Source: Ooceraea biroi (lineage: Eukaryota > Arthropoda > Insecta > Hymenoptera > Formicidae). Taken from it: a DNA stretch of 64,000 bases. Every line of letters begins with the position of its first letter. Position 1 is the stretch's first letter. The position numbers and the translations under genes are program-made. Location of the stretch: contig NC_039517.1 in NCBI RefSeq assembly GCF_003672135.1, positions 11,308,601 to 11,372,600 on the forward strand. The letters run 5' to 3'. Shown piece after piece: positions 53,282-64,000 of the stretch. The notes beneath the pieces are model-generated. The model was not told the origin of the DNA, did not search any database, and saw only the letters and a list, made by a program, of their open reading frames with translations.

Positions 53282-54996
53282 TTACAATTGAATCTTTCCA
53301 CTCTTCAGGCAGGGCTTGTGATTTTTTAATCTCTTAATCGCGCTATTTACTTCTAAACTCGACGGTCCGTCAATCATAGGTTTCGCTGTGTGAACCTCAA
53401 ACCTCTCTATTTCCTGATCATTTTCTAATTCAACGTTTAATAATTGATTAAAATAATTCCAGATGTTTAACACTTCCGTTGAGTCTGTAATTAAATTATC
53501 GTTCTCATCTTTCACCATTTCCGTCCTAGCTTGGAATCCCTTTCTGAAGTTATTTATTCCCATGTACATACCACGGACGTTGCTGCTTTGGCAATTTACA
53601 CTTATTTCCTCAATTTTACGTTTTAAATATTGACGCTTTTTATTTTTAAACATATCATGAGCCGCTTTTCTAATATTAAGAAACTGATCCCGAGTTTCGA
53701 CCGAGTTTTGAGTCAGCCATGTAATACGCGCTTTGTTTTGTATTTTAGCCATTTTTACGCATTCTTCGTCAAACCACGGTTTGTTTTTGTTCTTTTTACG
53801 GAAACCAACCGTGGCTTCTGCCGATTTTACTATCATGTCGCGTACGTTTTCCTATTGTTTGTTAATCGCGTTATCATCCAAATAGTCTATTTCCTCTAAC
53901 GCTATGAATCTATTTGTTACTTCGCCCGCGTATTCTATCCCGTTTTCTCCCTCGGTCAGACTTTGTACGTTTAGACGTTTACTTTCAATCACCTGTCCGT
54001 TATTTTTATTCGTCGACAGACGCTCTCTAATCTTAGCAACTACAAGGAAGCGATCCGAGTCGCAATCCGCCCCCCTATAGGACCTAACATCGAGTACGCT
54101 TGTGTAACGTCGTTTATCCTCAAGGACGTGATCAATTTGATTAGGCGTATTTCCATCCGGGGATAACCACGTTTGTTTATGGATATTTTTGTGTCTAAAA
54201 TACGTGCTTTTAATAAGATCTTTGCCGGTCGCAAAGTTAATTACCCTTATTCCGTTATCGTTGCTTTCCTCGTGCAAACTTTCGGGCCCAATTGTGTTGG
54301 TCTAAAAATAACCTCTTTACCGATTTTCGCGTTAAAATGGCCCAAGAATATTTTCATATAATCTGTCGGCAGATGATCCACGAGGTTTTCGAGTTCCTCG
54401 TAGAACCCGTCTTTAATTTCGTCATCTTTATCTACCGTCGGCGCGTGCACGTTAATTATCGCGATTTTGTACTATCGACCCTGTACAACGAGCATTCCTA
54501 ATCTTTCGTTTATGAATTTAATATTTCTTACCGCGGACGAGATTTTTTTATTGATCAAGAAACCGACGCCAAAACTATGGATCTCCGACCCTCCATAGTG
54601 TAGCATATACGAACCCGCGTTAATCGAACCTTCCCCATCTTATCTTGTTTCTTGAAGCGCGACGATTTCTACACCGTACCTTTCGATCTCCCCGGCCATC
54701 GATTGAAACGCCCCAGCTCTGTATAAACTTCGCACGTTCCACGTACCCACTTTGATATCTCTCCCGCTTTTCGACTTTATTCGGCACGAATTCCCCGAGG
54801 TAGTCCCCACCCGGAGATCCGAACGGGGGACTATTTTACCTCCGGAATATTTTACCCCAGAAGAATCCATGACGAGCTTTGGTTGTTTCTTGATAAAGTC
54901 TTTTAACGGTGTGAGCTTATCAAATCTACGCCCAACCCCCGAACAGGAGGGCCTTTTCCAATCGGCAGTCCGCGGCTGCTTATTCAATTTACTCAC
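53282..54996 (-). pseudogene. non-LTR endonuclease and linker, frameshifted
   Basis: Minus-strand order: DIKVGTWNVRSLYRAG (Asn motif) and EIVALQETR (Glu motif) of an APE-type endonuclease; IINVHAPTVDKDDE; IFLGHFNAKIG (family usually GDFNAKIG, here Asp to His); and TWLSPDGNTPNQIDHVL. After a stop comes WFDEECVKMAKIQNKAR and IDGPSSLEVNSAIKRLKNHK, the approach to the reverse transcriptase. Breaks occur near 54600, 54280 and 53850. The endonuclease nicks the target strand. The Asp-to-His change would impair catalysis. Confidence 0.85.
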
Positions 54997-55080
54997 AGCT
55001 AACCTCTATCTCTAATCGGAACAAAGAGGCCGTTCCTCTATCCGCAACCTGAGGACGCGCTGTGTCGTGGTGATTGGTAT

Positions 55081-56145
55081 CCACCCACCCTGGGGACTAC
55101 TACAACTAGTTTTCTTTCCCCGAGACTAGCAGCTGTTATGCTAACACAGATTTAGCATTTTAATAAGAATTAAAAATTTAGAATTAAATATAATCGAATG
55201 AATTATAATCGAATTAATTATAATAATATAATGATAATATGATTGAATGCATGCCGCTCAATGCTAGCCGTTTCTTAAAGGAAAAGAAAGGAAAGCGCAA
55301 CACATGGCTTTGGAGCGAGCGAAACACATATAGAGAGATACCGCGGTGTCCTATCCGATATATAGCTATCTCCTTCACACTCTCTGAATTTAGGTGTCGA
55401 GAGTGAGACAACTAGGACAGCATTAGCTGGTATCACGTCTTGTAATGCTTTCTCTCTCGATCGTGTGTCTTGCGCGAAGGATGCAGCGTTGCAATGCCAC
55501 CCCATTACCTTTTCCCTTCGCTCCTCGATCTCCTCAGCGCTTCCAGTGACACGTACGTATGCACTTCGTGTATATGCACGTTCGGCGCTACGCGATTTTC
55601 AGTACCATACATATAACGTAGCTATGTGAATGTTGCCGAGGGACACCTTTCCTGCCGCTGCGTTACATGAGTGATCTGAACCTCATGAAAGTGGAGAAGA
55701 ACGAAACTTCACAATTGTAATATAACGATTTCAATATCTCAGTATTGACTGCACCAATCTTATTCGAATTGATCGCAATCGAAATCTTCCATCCATATTA
55801 TCTTATAAAAGTGCTGTTAGATTTTTGATTATGGCTTTAGTTTCTGAGATATTTTAATCAAAAGTTTATTTGACGTGAATTTGGCATGAAATTTCCGGAT
55901 AAGCTTCTTGGTAGCGACGTCTGTGGGGTGACTGTCATTGCTCGTAATCTTAGTTTTTTTATATACTTGTCGTCGCGACGCTACTGCGTCGTTTGATTCA
56001 TGAACCTCGTCACCTATGCAGGATCGTACCGATAACTTGATAGTGCAAAATTATTAAACGTTTTTTGTTAATAATGTATTAATTAACAACGAGTGAAGGC
56101 TAAAACCTTGTGTGGATTACTGAAGAAAGTGATCTCTGTAATATA
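55081..56145. other. no gene seen
   Basis: Possible LINE 5' untranslated region up to about 55150, then low-complexity TAATTATAA-like sequence and unassigned DNA. Minor ORFs lack domains. Confidence 0.4.
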
Positions 56146-56874
56146 CAGGGTGTCCCAGACCTACCGTACCAACGGTTGAGGGTAAATTCCTGAGGTGATT
56201 CTGAGACGAAAGTTTCTCTGGCAAAATGTCGAGGGTGGCGTAATTTCGGCGCTATGAAGGGTTGAAGATTTCCAATCCGTGTGCTGGATTTTCCCGCGTT
56301 CAGTGACGGCGGGTCGAAGGGACCCCGCGTATCGCGCACTGATCAATTCGATATTACTTTTTCGCGACTGTTCACTGCGTGTTTCTTTTCATTGTTCTAT
56401 TCACTGCACAATGTCTTGTAAGAACTGTATACTCTTCCTGTAAGCACTATTTCAGCACTATTTCAAATCCGAAGACCTCGCTGACCAGTTTACACTTTTC
56501 CGCGTTCGAGCCATTTATCCGCGTATGACTCGTTAAACACACTTCCGCGTACGTGTACACTGGGATTTTCACGCGTTACTGTTCGACTTTCTGCAACATC
56601 GGCAGTACGATCTACGAGAAAAGACGGATCGATCGCTTACCATATTGCCCGAAATCGCGATACACGAAGAATTGTCAAAACATACGTGAAGTGCGGCGCG
56701 CTCCCGCGTTGATAGATAATCAATACGAGTGATGCGAAATGCGCTGCACTAATATCGATAAGGTATAATTCATACCAAAAACGATACAAATTATAATTTT
56801 AATAAATAATTACAAGTATTATTTAAATATGTAAATAATTAATTTACTTTAGTAAATATTTACATTATCACATC

Positions 56875-57905
56875 GTGATCATATACATTACATCATTTAA
56901 CAACATGCTGATTTTTCACGGCGAGTGCAGCCAGAACGCTCGCCGTGCCGCGCGAGAGTACAATGCTTGTTTTCCGGGATACAATCCGATCGTGCATAAT
57001 GTCATTCTTATGCGATTGTTGCATCGCACGGGAAAAACGGGTCGTTTGGTGCCGGATAGACACTTGTCGTAGAACGTCGTGTTCGTACGGTGCACAACGA
57101 GGAGACGATCATACGTACAATAAACGACGCTCCGGAAATGAGCATATGCGAAATAAGTCGCGATCTCGCGAAGTACCGTTCACCGCGTGCTGCGTGATAA
57201 TAGATTTCATGCGTATCAGTGTATACGCGTATGCGAGTGCAGCATCCACAACCGAGTGACTACGATGCAAGACTGCGCTTCTGCACATGACTGTTAAATG
57301 AAGAAAACAACCGACCCGGTTTCGCGAGTGATATACTCTTCACAGATGAATCGCAATTCACGCGCGATGGCGTATTCAACATGCGAAACACGCATCTCTG
57401 GGCGGATGAAAATGCAAGAGCGTATCAAATAAGAAATTTTCATCGATTCAGCGTGAATCTGTGGGCCATTCGAAATGCCCGCGCGACTGAGAGGTCAGTC
57501 GTATGCACAGTTTCTATAAAACGACTTGCAGGGTTATTAGAAAATGTGCCGCTGGAACAACGTGAACAACGTGTATGTTGTTCCAGCATGACGGAACACT
57601 GCTGGATATGTCCATTCAGGCGCGCTTCGCGTTAAACGTGAGTTTCGAAAGAAAATGGATTGAGCGCGATGATCCTGTGAGTTGGCCGGCGAGATTTCCC
57701 GACCTGATTCCGTTGGATTTTTTCTTATAGATTACAATATTACAATAAAACAATATGTTTATCGTACATCGATAGTCGCGAAGAATTAGAGAACAAAATT
57801 ATCGATGCATTCGCGATTGTGACTACGGAAATGGTGCGCAACGCGTAGTGGAGTTTGTTGCGAGGCTGTACATTGAAGGCAACGAAGGACAATTTGAACG
57901 GACCG
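56875..57905 (+). pseudogene. mariner-type transposase, left arm, heavily degraded
   Basis: MLIFHGECSQNARRAAREYN (HTH) and FTDESQFTRDGVFNMRNTH (first Asp), then LWADENARAYQIRNF. The stretch between LWA and IRNAR lacks about 10 codons and the intron found in the right-arm copy, joined at a GGGC/GGCC microhomology. Later QHDGTLL and WPARFPDLIPLDFF remain in scattered frames. Several stops and frameshifts. Confidence 0.75.
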
Positions 57906-58129
57906 GATAGACGTTTAAACGTCGAAACCGACATCACCTGGTAGAAACCCGGACTACAGTATTTCTTCAACGTCTGTTCAGCATTCTTGTGCGTGATTTA
58001 ACATCTCCAATAAACTGAAAAAATAATACCATTGTTATAGTAAAGTATAAGTAAAGTGATATAAGTAATATCTTTTTAAGTAAAAGTATTTATCGAATCA
58101 AAGTGTTTCGTACCTTTTATAACAGATGT

Positions 58130-59268
58130 TCAAAATGTCCTTCGTTGCATTCAATGCAGAGCCTGGCTCATCGCAACATACTCCGCTGCGTGTTGCTCAC
58201 CATTTTTGGGGTAACAATCGCGAATGCCTCCATAATCTTGTTTTGCAATTCTTCGCGACTGTCGATGCGTTCACGATAAACATATTGTTTTATTGTACTT
58301 CATAAGAAGAAATCCAACGGAGTCAGGTCTGGAGATCTCGCCGGCCAACTCACAGGACCTCCACGCCCAATCCATCTTCTTTCGAAACTCGCGTTTAACA
58401 TGCGGCGCGCCTGAATCGACATATGTGGCGGTGCTCCGTCATGTTGGAACAACATATGTCTACGTTGTTCCAGCGGCACATTTTCTAACAATCCAGACAA
58501 GTCATTTTGTAAACATTCTGCATACAACTGACCTGTCAGTCGCGCGGGCATTTCGAATGGGCCGATCTGAAAAAGTGAAAAGCTAAATTCGCGAAACTTT
58601 GCTCAACTGTGCTCAACTGTGCTCAACTTTGCTCAACTGATGAAAGTGTTCTTACGATTGCATCGTTTAGCACACCAGCCCACAAATTCACGCTGAATCG
58701 ATGCTGGAAATTTCTTATGTGATACGCTCTTAGATTTTCATTCGCCCAGAGATGCGTGTTTCGCATGTTGAATACGCCATCGCGCGTGAAGTGCGATTCA
58801 TCTGTGAAGAGTATGTCACTCGCGAAACTGGGTCGGTTGTTTTCTTCATTTAACAGCCATGTGCAGAAGCGCAGTCTTGCATCGTAGTCACCCGGTTGTA
58901 AATGCTGCACTTGCATATAATGATACGCATGCAATCTATTATCACGCAGCACACGGTGAACGGTACTTCGCGAGATCGCGACTTATTTCGCGTACGCTCA
59001 TTTCTGGAGCGTCGTTTATTGTACGTATGATCGCCTCCTCGGTACGCACCGTACGAACACGACGTTCCACGACAACGTTTAAGTGTCTATCCGGCACTAG
59101 ACGGCCCCTTTGTCCCGCGCGATGCAATAATCGCAGAATGACACTATGCACGATCGGTCTGCGTTTCGGAAAACGAGTATTGCACTCTCGCGCGGCACGG
59201 CGAGCGTTCTGGCCGAACTCACCATAAATAATCAGCATGTCACGATATTCTGCTGCGTCGTAATCCAT
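58130..59268 (-). pseudogene. mariner-type transposase, right arm, better preserved, with intron
   Basis: Starts MDYDAAEYRDMLIIYGEFGQ (HTH), then VPDRHLNVVVERRVRTVR and MSVREISRDL. After a frameshift near 58945: ILFTDESHFTRDGVFN (first Asp), FSVNLWAGVLNDAI, an 89-bp intron (58567-58655), IGPFEMPARLTGQLY, MLFQHDGAPPHMS (second Asp), WPARSPDLTPLDFFL (third Asp, 36 residues later by my count), a stop, then YVYRERIDSREELQNKI and ...GHFEHLL. All three catalytic Asp are kept; one frameshift and one stop (58300) disable it. Confidence 0.85.
58567..58655 (-). other. probable intron in the palindromic element's transposase
   Basis: GTAAGAAC...CTTTTTCAG on the minus strand, phase 0, between NDAI and IGPFE. 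Contains four near-copies of the 10-mer GCTCAACTGT (plus strand). The acceptor position is conserved with 4174/4519 in the other palindromic mariner. Confidence 0.75.
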
Positions 59269-60468
59269 ATTGTATTTTGTAACTAAGATTTTGCAAGCAA
59301 AAACCGTGAAGATCGAATTATCAAAAAACGATCGACTTTGACGCTACAATTGCTTCGAAGCATTCTTTGTCTCTCTTTTTTCAATCAAGACATGCAGATT
59401 ATTTACGGTGAGTGCGACTAGAACGCTCACCATAGATAAATCGCGATCTCGCGAAGTATTGTAGAAGTACTGTGAATTTCGTCAATGAGATCTCTAGATC
59501 TAAACAAGATATTTACTAAATTAAGTTAATTATTTACATATTTAAATAATACTTGTATAAAATTATAAATTGTATCGTTTTTGGTATGAATTATCCATTA
59601 TCGATATTAGTGCAGCGCATTTCGCATCACTTGTATTGATTATCTGTCAACACGGGAGCGCGCCGCACTTCACATATGTTTTGACAGTTCCTCGTGTATC
59701 ACGATTTCGGGCAATATGGTAAGCGATCAATCCGTCTTTTCTCGTAGATCGTACTGCCGATGTCGCAGAAAGTCGAACAGTAACGCGTGAAAATCCCAGT
59801 GTACACGTACGCGGAAGTGTGTTTAACGAGTCATACGCGGATAAATGGCTCGAACGCGGAAAAGTGTAAACTGGCCAGCGAGGTCTTCGGATTTGAAATA
59901 GTGCTGAGATAGTGCTTACAGGAAGAGTATACAGTGCTTACAAGACATTATGCAGTGAACAGTGAAAAGAAACACGCAGTGAACAGTCGCGAAAAAGTAA
60001 GATCGAATTGATCAGTGCGCGATACGCGGGGCCCCTTCGACCCGCCGACACTGAACGCGGGAAAATCCAGCACATGGATTGGAAATCTTCAACCCTTCAT
60101 AGCGCCGAAATTACGCCACCCTCGACATTTTGCCAGAGAAACTTTCGTCTCAGAATCACCTCAGGAATCTACCCTCAACAGTTGGTACAGTAGGTCTGGG
60201 ACACCCTATATATTAAAATAAAATTCTTACTTCGTATAGACAGTCGAAAATGCATGCAAAATCATTAAACTTTTTTTGTTAATAAACAACGAACGACGGC
60301 TAAAACCTTCTGCGAGTTACTCAGGGAGATGACATTTATAATACATGTTAAGGTCATTGATATTCGCGATAGATCTTTATCTTTAGATTTACTTTTTTAT
60401 TGCACAATAAACTAATAATCTTTGAGTCTTTGAAGGTTAGAAATTTATAATCTTAATACTATTTTTAG

Positions 60469-60568
60469 ATACACAAGAAAAGTAACTACTCTGATACGAC
60501 CTTTGATTTTCGCTACAATATCGATGACAACTATAGGTGTTGTTTTTGGGAGTTTAAATATGGTTACG
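60469..60568 (+). CDS. odorant receptor, next exon
   Basis: A 100-bp exon bounded by ATTTTTAG (acceptor) and ACG|GTAAGC (donor). It begins with one base that completes the Arg codon split at 31185 (AG+A), giving HNEILR-YTRKVTTLIRP, then LIFATISMTTIGVVFGSLNMVT, a hydrophobic membrane segment. This continues the odorant-receptor topology of the exon at 30776-31185 on the same strand. Exon size and phase (ends phase 0) fit insect receptor genes. No further exon was identified to the right. The assignment relies on phase and context, so it is less certain than the first exon. Confidence 0.6.
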
Positions 60569-61013
60569 GTAAGCATGCATACAATAGCACACAATTGTTT
60601 TATTTAATGTAAGAATTTTAATAATCATTTGCAATGAAAGTATCTCAAGATGTTTGCAAACAAATAATAAAATAAAAATTGTAATCAATAATTTGAATAT
60701 TATAGAATAATATCGATTTATAAAAAATATAAATTGATGAAATTACATGGAGAAGTAAAACTTTATAAACATGATTGTCGGTGTACACATACTTTTTTCG
60801 TTCTTCCGTATCCTCTTCTTCTTCTTATATTAAGTTTAAGGTGGTCTATTTCTCTTCCGGAACTGAATCAATTCCACCTGAGAGATGATGATGGGCAGAC
60901 GACTAACGTAATCCAAAATATAAAACGTGCCATATAATGATAAAGGGATAATATAGTGATCAATAGTGGTTTAGTGTTTATGTGTAACCAACGGCTTAAC
61001 GTTTCTTCCAAAA
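60569..61013. other. no gene seen
   Basis: A+T-rich; probably intronic if the receptor gene continues to the right. No exon with matching phase was recognised. Confidence 0.4.
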
Positions 61014-61505
61014 GACAAAGTTTAATTTTTCATATTATGGAGAATTTTCATGCATTTGTTCGTATGATGATAAGAATAGAAATAATTAACTCTTATATAA
61101 TTACTTAAATACTCTATTTTTAGATCACAATTATTATTAAATAAGTACAGGCCAATTCCTTGTACGTTAATAACTCACAGATGCCAGATTCTGACCCCTG
61201 CAGCAGGCCGCAGCATCGACTAACATGGATTAACATGTGGTGGGGAGTTCACGCACTGTGTGTGGACTCACTTCATCCCTATCACATCTTAGTTCATGTT
61301 AGTCGATGCTATGGCCTGCTGCAGGGGTCAGAATCTGACGTCACTGCTGTGAGTATTAACGTACAAGAAATTTGCCTGTACTTATTTAATAATAATTATG
61401 ATCATAAAAATAGAGTAGTTAAGTAATTATATAAGAATTAATTATTTCTATTCTTATCATTCTACGAACAAATGCATGAAAATTAGCCATAATATGAAAA
61501 ATTGC
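61014..61505. mobile_element. palindromic MITE, ~240-bp arms
   Basis: GACAAAGT...TTTTTCATATTATGG at the left mirrors the right end. Inner arms include CTGACCCCTGCAGCAGGCC and its inverse, with the centre around 61250. A neighbouring fragment GCAGGGATCAGAATCTGGC at 61521 repeats part of the arm. Confidence 0.8.
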
Positions 61506-62067
61506 ACTTTGTCTTTGCTGCAGGGATCAGAATCTGGCATCACTGACTCACAATCGTTGGCATATCGCAAACTGATAAGCCATTCTAGTTTCTGCTGCTA
61601 AATTTTCGCTACGGATAGCGCTAGATGAGTTAAGCGGTGCGCCACTTCCCTCCGAGTGTCTGCTAAGACGCGAATCTGATTTTCTTATCGCTGATAAGTA
61701 TGTCCTTTACAGTTTTTGTGATGGCATGAATTTCTATAATGTATTGTTCCTCTGTTCCTCTTGTCTCCACTGGTTTGAGCCTATTAGTAAATATTGTTTA
61801 CCTTTTGTTGTTGATTTGAATGATACACATTTATCATGTCTTTTTAACATCTAAACATAAGGTTCTTCATATGCAGCTGCCAACGCTCTTCGGGATCTTC
61901 TGTCCTTAAGAACTTATGTACGTACGCTCAAGTCAGGGTGCATAAATATCTTGGGATGATATGTCGTTGGTTTCGGTTTTATTGCTTGTATTGTTTTTCT
62001 TGATTTTTGCAGATTCAATGGGTGGTGGTTCCTCGTTCGCCACGAATTCTCCAGTGATTCTACTATA
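61506..62067. other. no gene seen
   Basis: Unassigned single-copy-looking DNA with no supported ORF. Confidence 0.35.
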
Positions 62068-62517
62068 CAGGGTGTCTGGTAATCTCCGTGCAACCGATTA
62101 ATGGCATATAGTTCAGGTCTAACTGAGTCGAAAAGTCCTCTACCATTTTGCAATTTGCGCAATAGTTAACGAGTTATTAATTGTTAAAAATCGCTGTATT
62201 AGTCCGGCCTACCGCCGAATACAAGCGCGTGGCGAGATGCAACCGCCTAGCGATCGAGTACTTAACGATCACAGTGGCAATGGCTAGGCATGCCATTTGT
62301 AATAAACAATTCTCGCGCCTAGCAACTTCGATCGCTAGGCGGTCGCATCTCGCCGCGCGCTTGCATTCGGCGGTAGGCCGGACTAATACAGCGATTTTTA
62401 ACAATTAATAACTCGTTAACTATTGCGCAAGTTGCAAAATGGTAGAGGACTTTTCGACTCAGTTAGGCCTGAACTATATGCCATTAATCAGTTGCACGAA
62501 GATTACCAGACACCCTG
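62068..62517. mobile_element. TA-flanked palindromic MITE (CAGGGTGTCTGG family)
   Basis: Begins CAGGGTGTCTGGTAATCTCC and ends GATTACCAGACACCCTG, TA at 62066-62067 and 62518-62519. Arms of about 190 bp, with GCCTAGCGATCG-type pairing near the centre. The two antiparallel 75-codon ORFs here are mirror images created by the palindrome. Confidence 0.9.
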
Positions 62518-63840
62518 TATAGCATTTTAGCTGTCATAGCTCCGCTATTCTCCTTGATATTGATTTACCATCGGATTACCACTTGTTCCGCTCGATGCAA
62601 AACTACCTGATAGACTAGCATTTAAAAACCGAGGTTAAAAGGGATTGATAATTTTATAGCGTCAAAGAATAAATTTTTCACGGAATTAATTTGTTATCTA
62701 AATGTTGGCAAAAAGTAGTAGATACTGACGAAGACTAATAGGTCAAATGTTAATTAACATAAACATTTGATCTATTAGTTTTTAATAGTAAATAAAGTTG
62801 TGTAAAAACGGATCGAACTCTTATAATTCCTCGGCCAGATTTTTGTCAAGTATCATTACTTTATTTTTTTTATAATCGATATATGTATGCTTGTATCGAT
62901 TAGGAACCTGAATTTCTGATGAATTTCTATTTTACGGTCCATTATGCAGAGGCGATAACTGATTTCACTATCGATGACAACTGCCTCTGCTTATTACATC
63001 AGTTATATCTAATTTTCTTGTGAGAATTGGTATGTGTGTAGCGAGTGCTATGGGCCATTTGCAAGATTGTTCGCATTATTGTGCTGGTACTTCGAAAGAC
63101 TTATGATAAAAACACAACTCCTTAGTTATTTGATTTCTAACTCTTAAGGAACTCTTACAAGAGAAGTGCACGAAGTGTTAATCGCAATTAGATCTGTATT
63201 ATATATCATTGGAAAGTCTTGCAGAGTAGAGTCCAGCTGTACAATATCTGGCTTGAATGATGCTTATAGAGGGCGTTATGTACAATAGAAGTTATATAGT
63301 TACATGTGTACTTTTGATGAAAATATAATGTATTATTAACCCCAAACCGATGCAAAAAAGTGGAACAGAAGCAAAAGGAGCACAAAAAACTTTATGGGGC
63401 CAGTGATATAAGATTTGAGACGCTCAACATGCCAATGTGGAGTAGAGGGGATGTGCACACAACGAGACTCGTGTACATGTGTGCCTGCGTCTAGCTTCGG
63501 ATTATCCGAATCGGATGATAGAAAAGAACAGAGATACTGTTCTGTCTCAAATCAATTGTATAAATTTTAATTCGAATATTCTATTTAATAAAACATAAAT
63601 CGCGCTTTTCTTTTGAGAAGTAAAGTAAGAGTGAAGATAAGAGAAGAGAAGAGAAAAAAAGCGAAAAGACTAATTGAAATGATAACGTTCGAAAAAGCAA
63701 TTGTAACAAAGAGATTTACTGCAGAAATCATATGAACATTTAATACATGTAGGATTTTGGTTACAAATCTGGCAAATAAATTCTTCAAATGAGAACTATT
63801 TTGTTATTCGACAAAACTGGTTAATTTTTATTAGATGACA
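62518..63840. other. no gene seen
   Basis: Contains a small palindrome near 62742-62780 (TCAAATGTTAATTAACATAAACATTTGA). No ORF with a recognisable domain. Confidence 0.4.
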
Positions 63841-63880
63841 ACACGACGTTTTGACCTTACTTTAGTTCCTTATCAAGTGT
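63841..63880 (-). ncRNA. hammerhead-ribozyme-like motif 4 (degenerate)
   Basis: On the minus strand ACAC/GTGT encloses TTGATAA, a weak stem and AAAAC in place of GAAAC. Same layout as motifs 1-3 but with more core changes; probably a relic. Confidence 0.25.
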
Positions 63881-64000
63881 ATAATATACAGTTATTTTCT
63901 ACAACTTAAAATAAAAGATTAAAAACAAGGATCGAAAATAGAACACACTTACTGGCTGAAAATAACTTTGTGAGAGTGTGTCAAGGAGCACGAAACAACA

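Larger units (their letters stand above)
51110..55080 (-). mobile_element. non-LTR retrotransposon (RTE/CR1-like), broken
   Basis: Minus-strand element with an endonuclease, a reverse transcriptase and a 3' (AAT)n tail (51132-51110). It is interrupted by a 770-bp insert (about 52445-53213) and by an internal deletion next to it. Confidence 0.8.
56146..60208. mobile_element. 4.06-kb palindromic mariner-type element with two inverted transposases
   Basis: Begins CAGGGTGTCCCAGACCTACC, mirrored at 60208; TA on both sides (56144-56145, 60209-60210). The outer ~720 bp of the arms (56146-56870, 59485-60208) are nearly identical. Each inner arm carries one transposase, plus strand on the left and minus on the right, with a ~220-bp loop at 57905-58125. 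A short extra inverted piece of the transposase start (59391-59470) suggests repeated rearrangement. Probable source family of the 432-bp MITE at 30290. Confidence 0.85.

Noticed and set aside
62177..62408. Two antiparallel 75-codon ORFs with similar protein
   Set aside because: Created by the palindrome of the MITE at 62068-62517.

Overview
Insect nuclear DNA, most likely an ant or other hymenopteran, made almost entirely of transposable elements (TEs). Evidence: two exons that look like a hymenopteran odorant receptor; a nuclear mitochondrial insert (numt) with insect gene order that uses AGA/AGG as Ser and TGA as Trp; dense Tc1/mariner-type transposons; and BEL/Pao, Penelope, non-LTR, Helitron, P-element, Transib and tyrosine-recombinase remnants. 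No prokaryotic features are present. The order Hymenoptera is inferred from similarity recalled from memory, not from a search.

Layout. 0-7 kb: a foldback element with tandem-array arms, a 3.75-kb inverted repeat with a mariner exon in each arm and a Tc1 element inserted in one arm, then a Helitron helicase fragment. 8-12.4 kb: a broken large transposase with an accessory ORF. 12.7-16.7 kb: a ~4-kb numt (nad4-nad4L-trnT-trnP-nad6-cob-trnS2-nad1-trnL1-rrnL). 17-24 kb: a Penelope-like GIY-YIG ORF with a hammerhead-like 3' motif, and a P-element transposase split by a mariner. 24-30.7 kb: palindromic repeats and a mariner with long terminal inverted repeats (TIRs) that carries an LTR-like insert. 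30.8-31.2 kb: receptor exon. 31-38.3 kb: a mariner fragment, then two inverted Transib (RAG1-related) copies flanking a 2.2-kb element. 38.3-42.8 kb: a tyrosine recombinase remnant, a second foldback element and more palindromes. 43.6-47.6 kb: BEL/Pao pol joined to a second copy of the 2-kb element. 48-55 kb: two copies of a non-LTR retrotransposon. 56-60.2 kb: a 4.06-kb palindromic mariner-type element. 60.5 kb: the next receptor exon. 61-64 kb: small palindromic repeats.

How it fits together. The only host gene I can support is the odorant receptor. Its exons at 30776-31185 and 60469-60568 join in phase, so nearly the whole right half of the window (29.3 kb) would be one intron filled with TEs. 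The strongest findings are Transib ends that look like V(D)J recombination signals (heptamer CACAGTG, 23-bp spacer, A-rich nonamer-like block), the 2-kb element with an Arg-rich ORF whose two copies differ mostly at synonymous sites, and spliceosomal-type introns in three different Tc1/mariner transposase lineages.

All family names rest on motifs read by eye. No database search was run. Boundaries without a target-site duplication are approximate.
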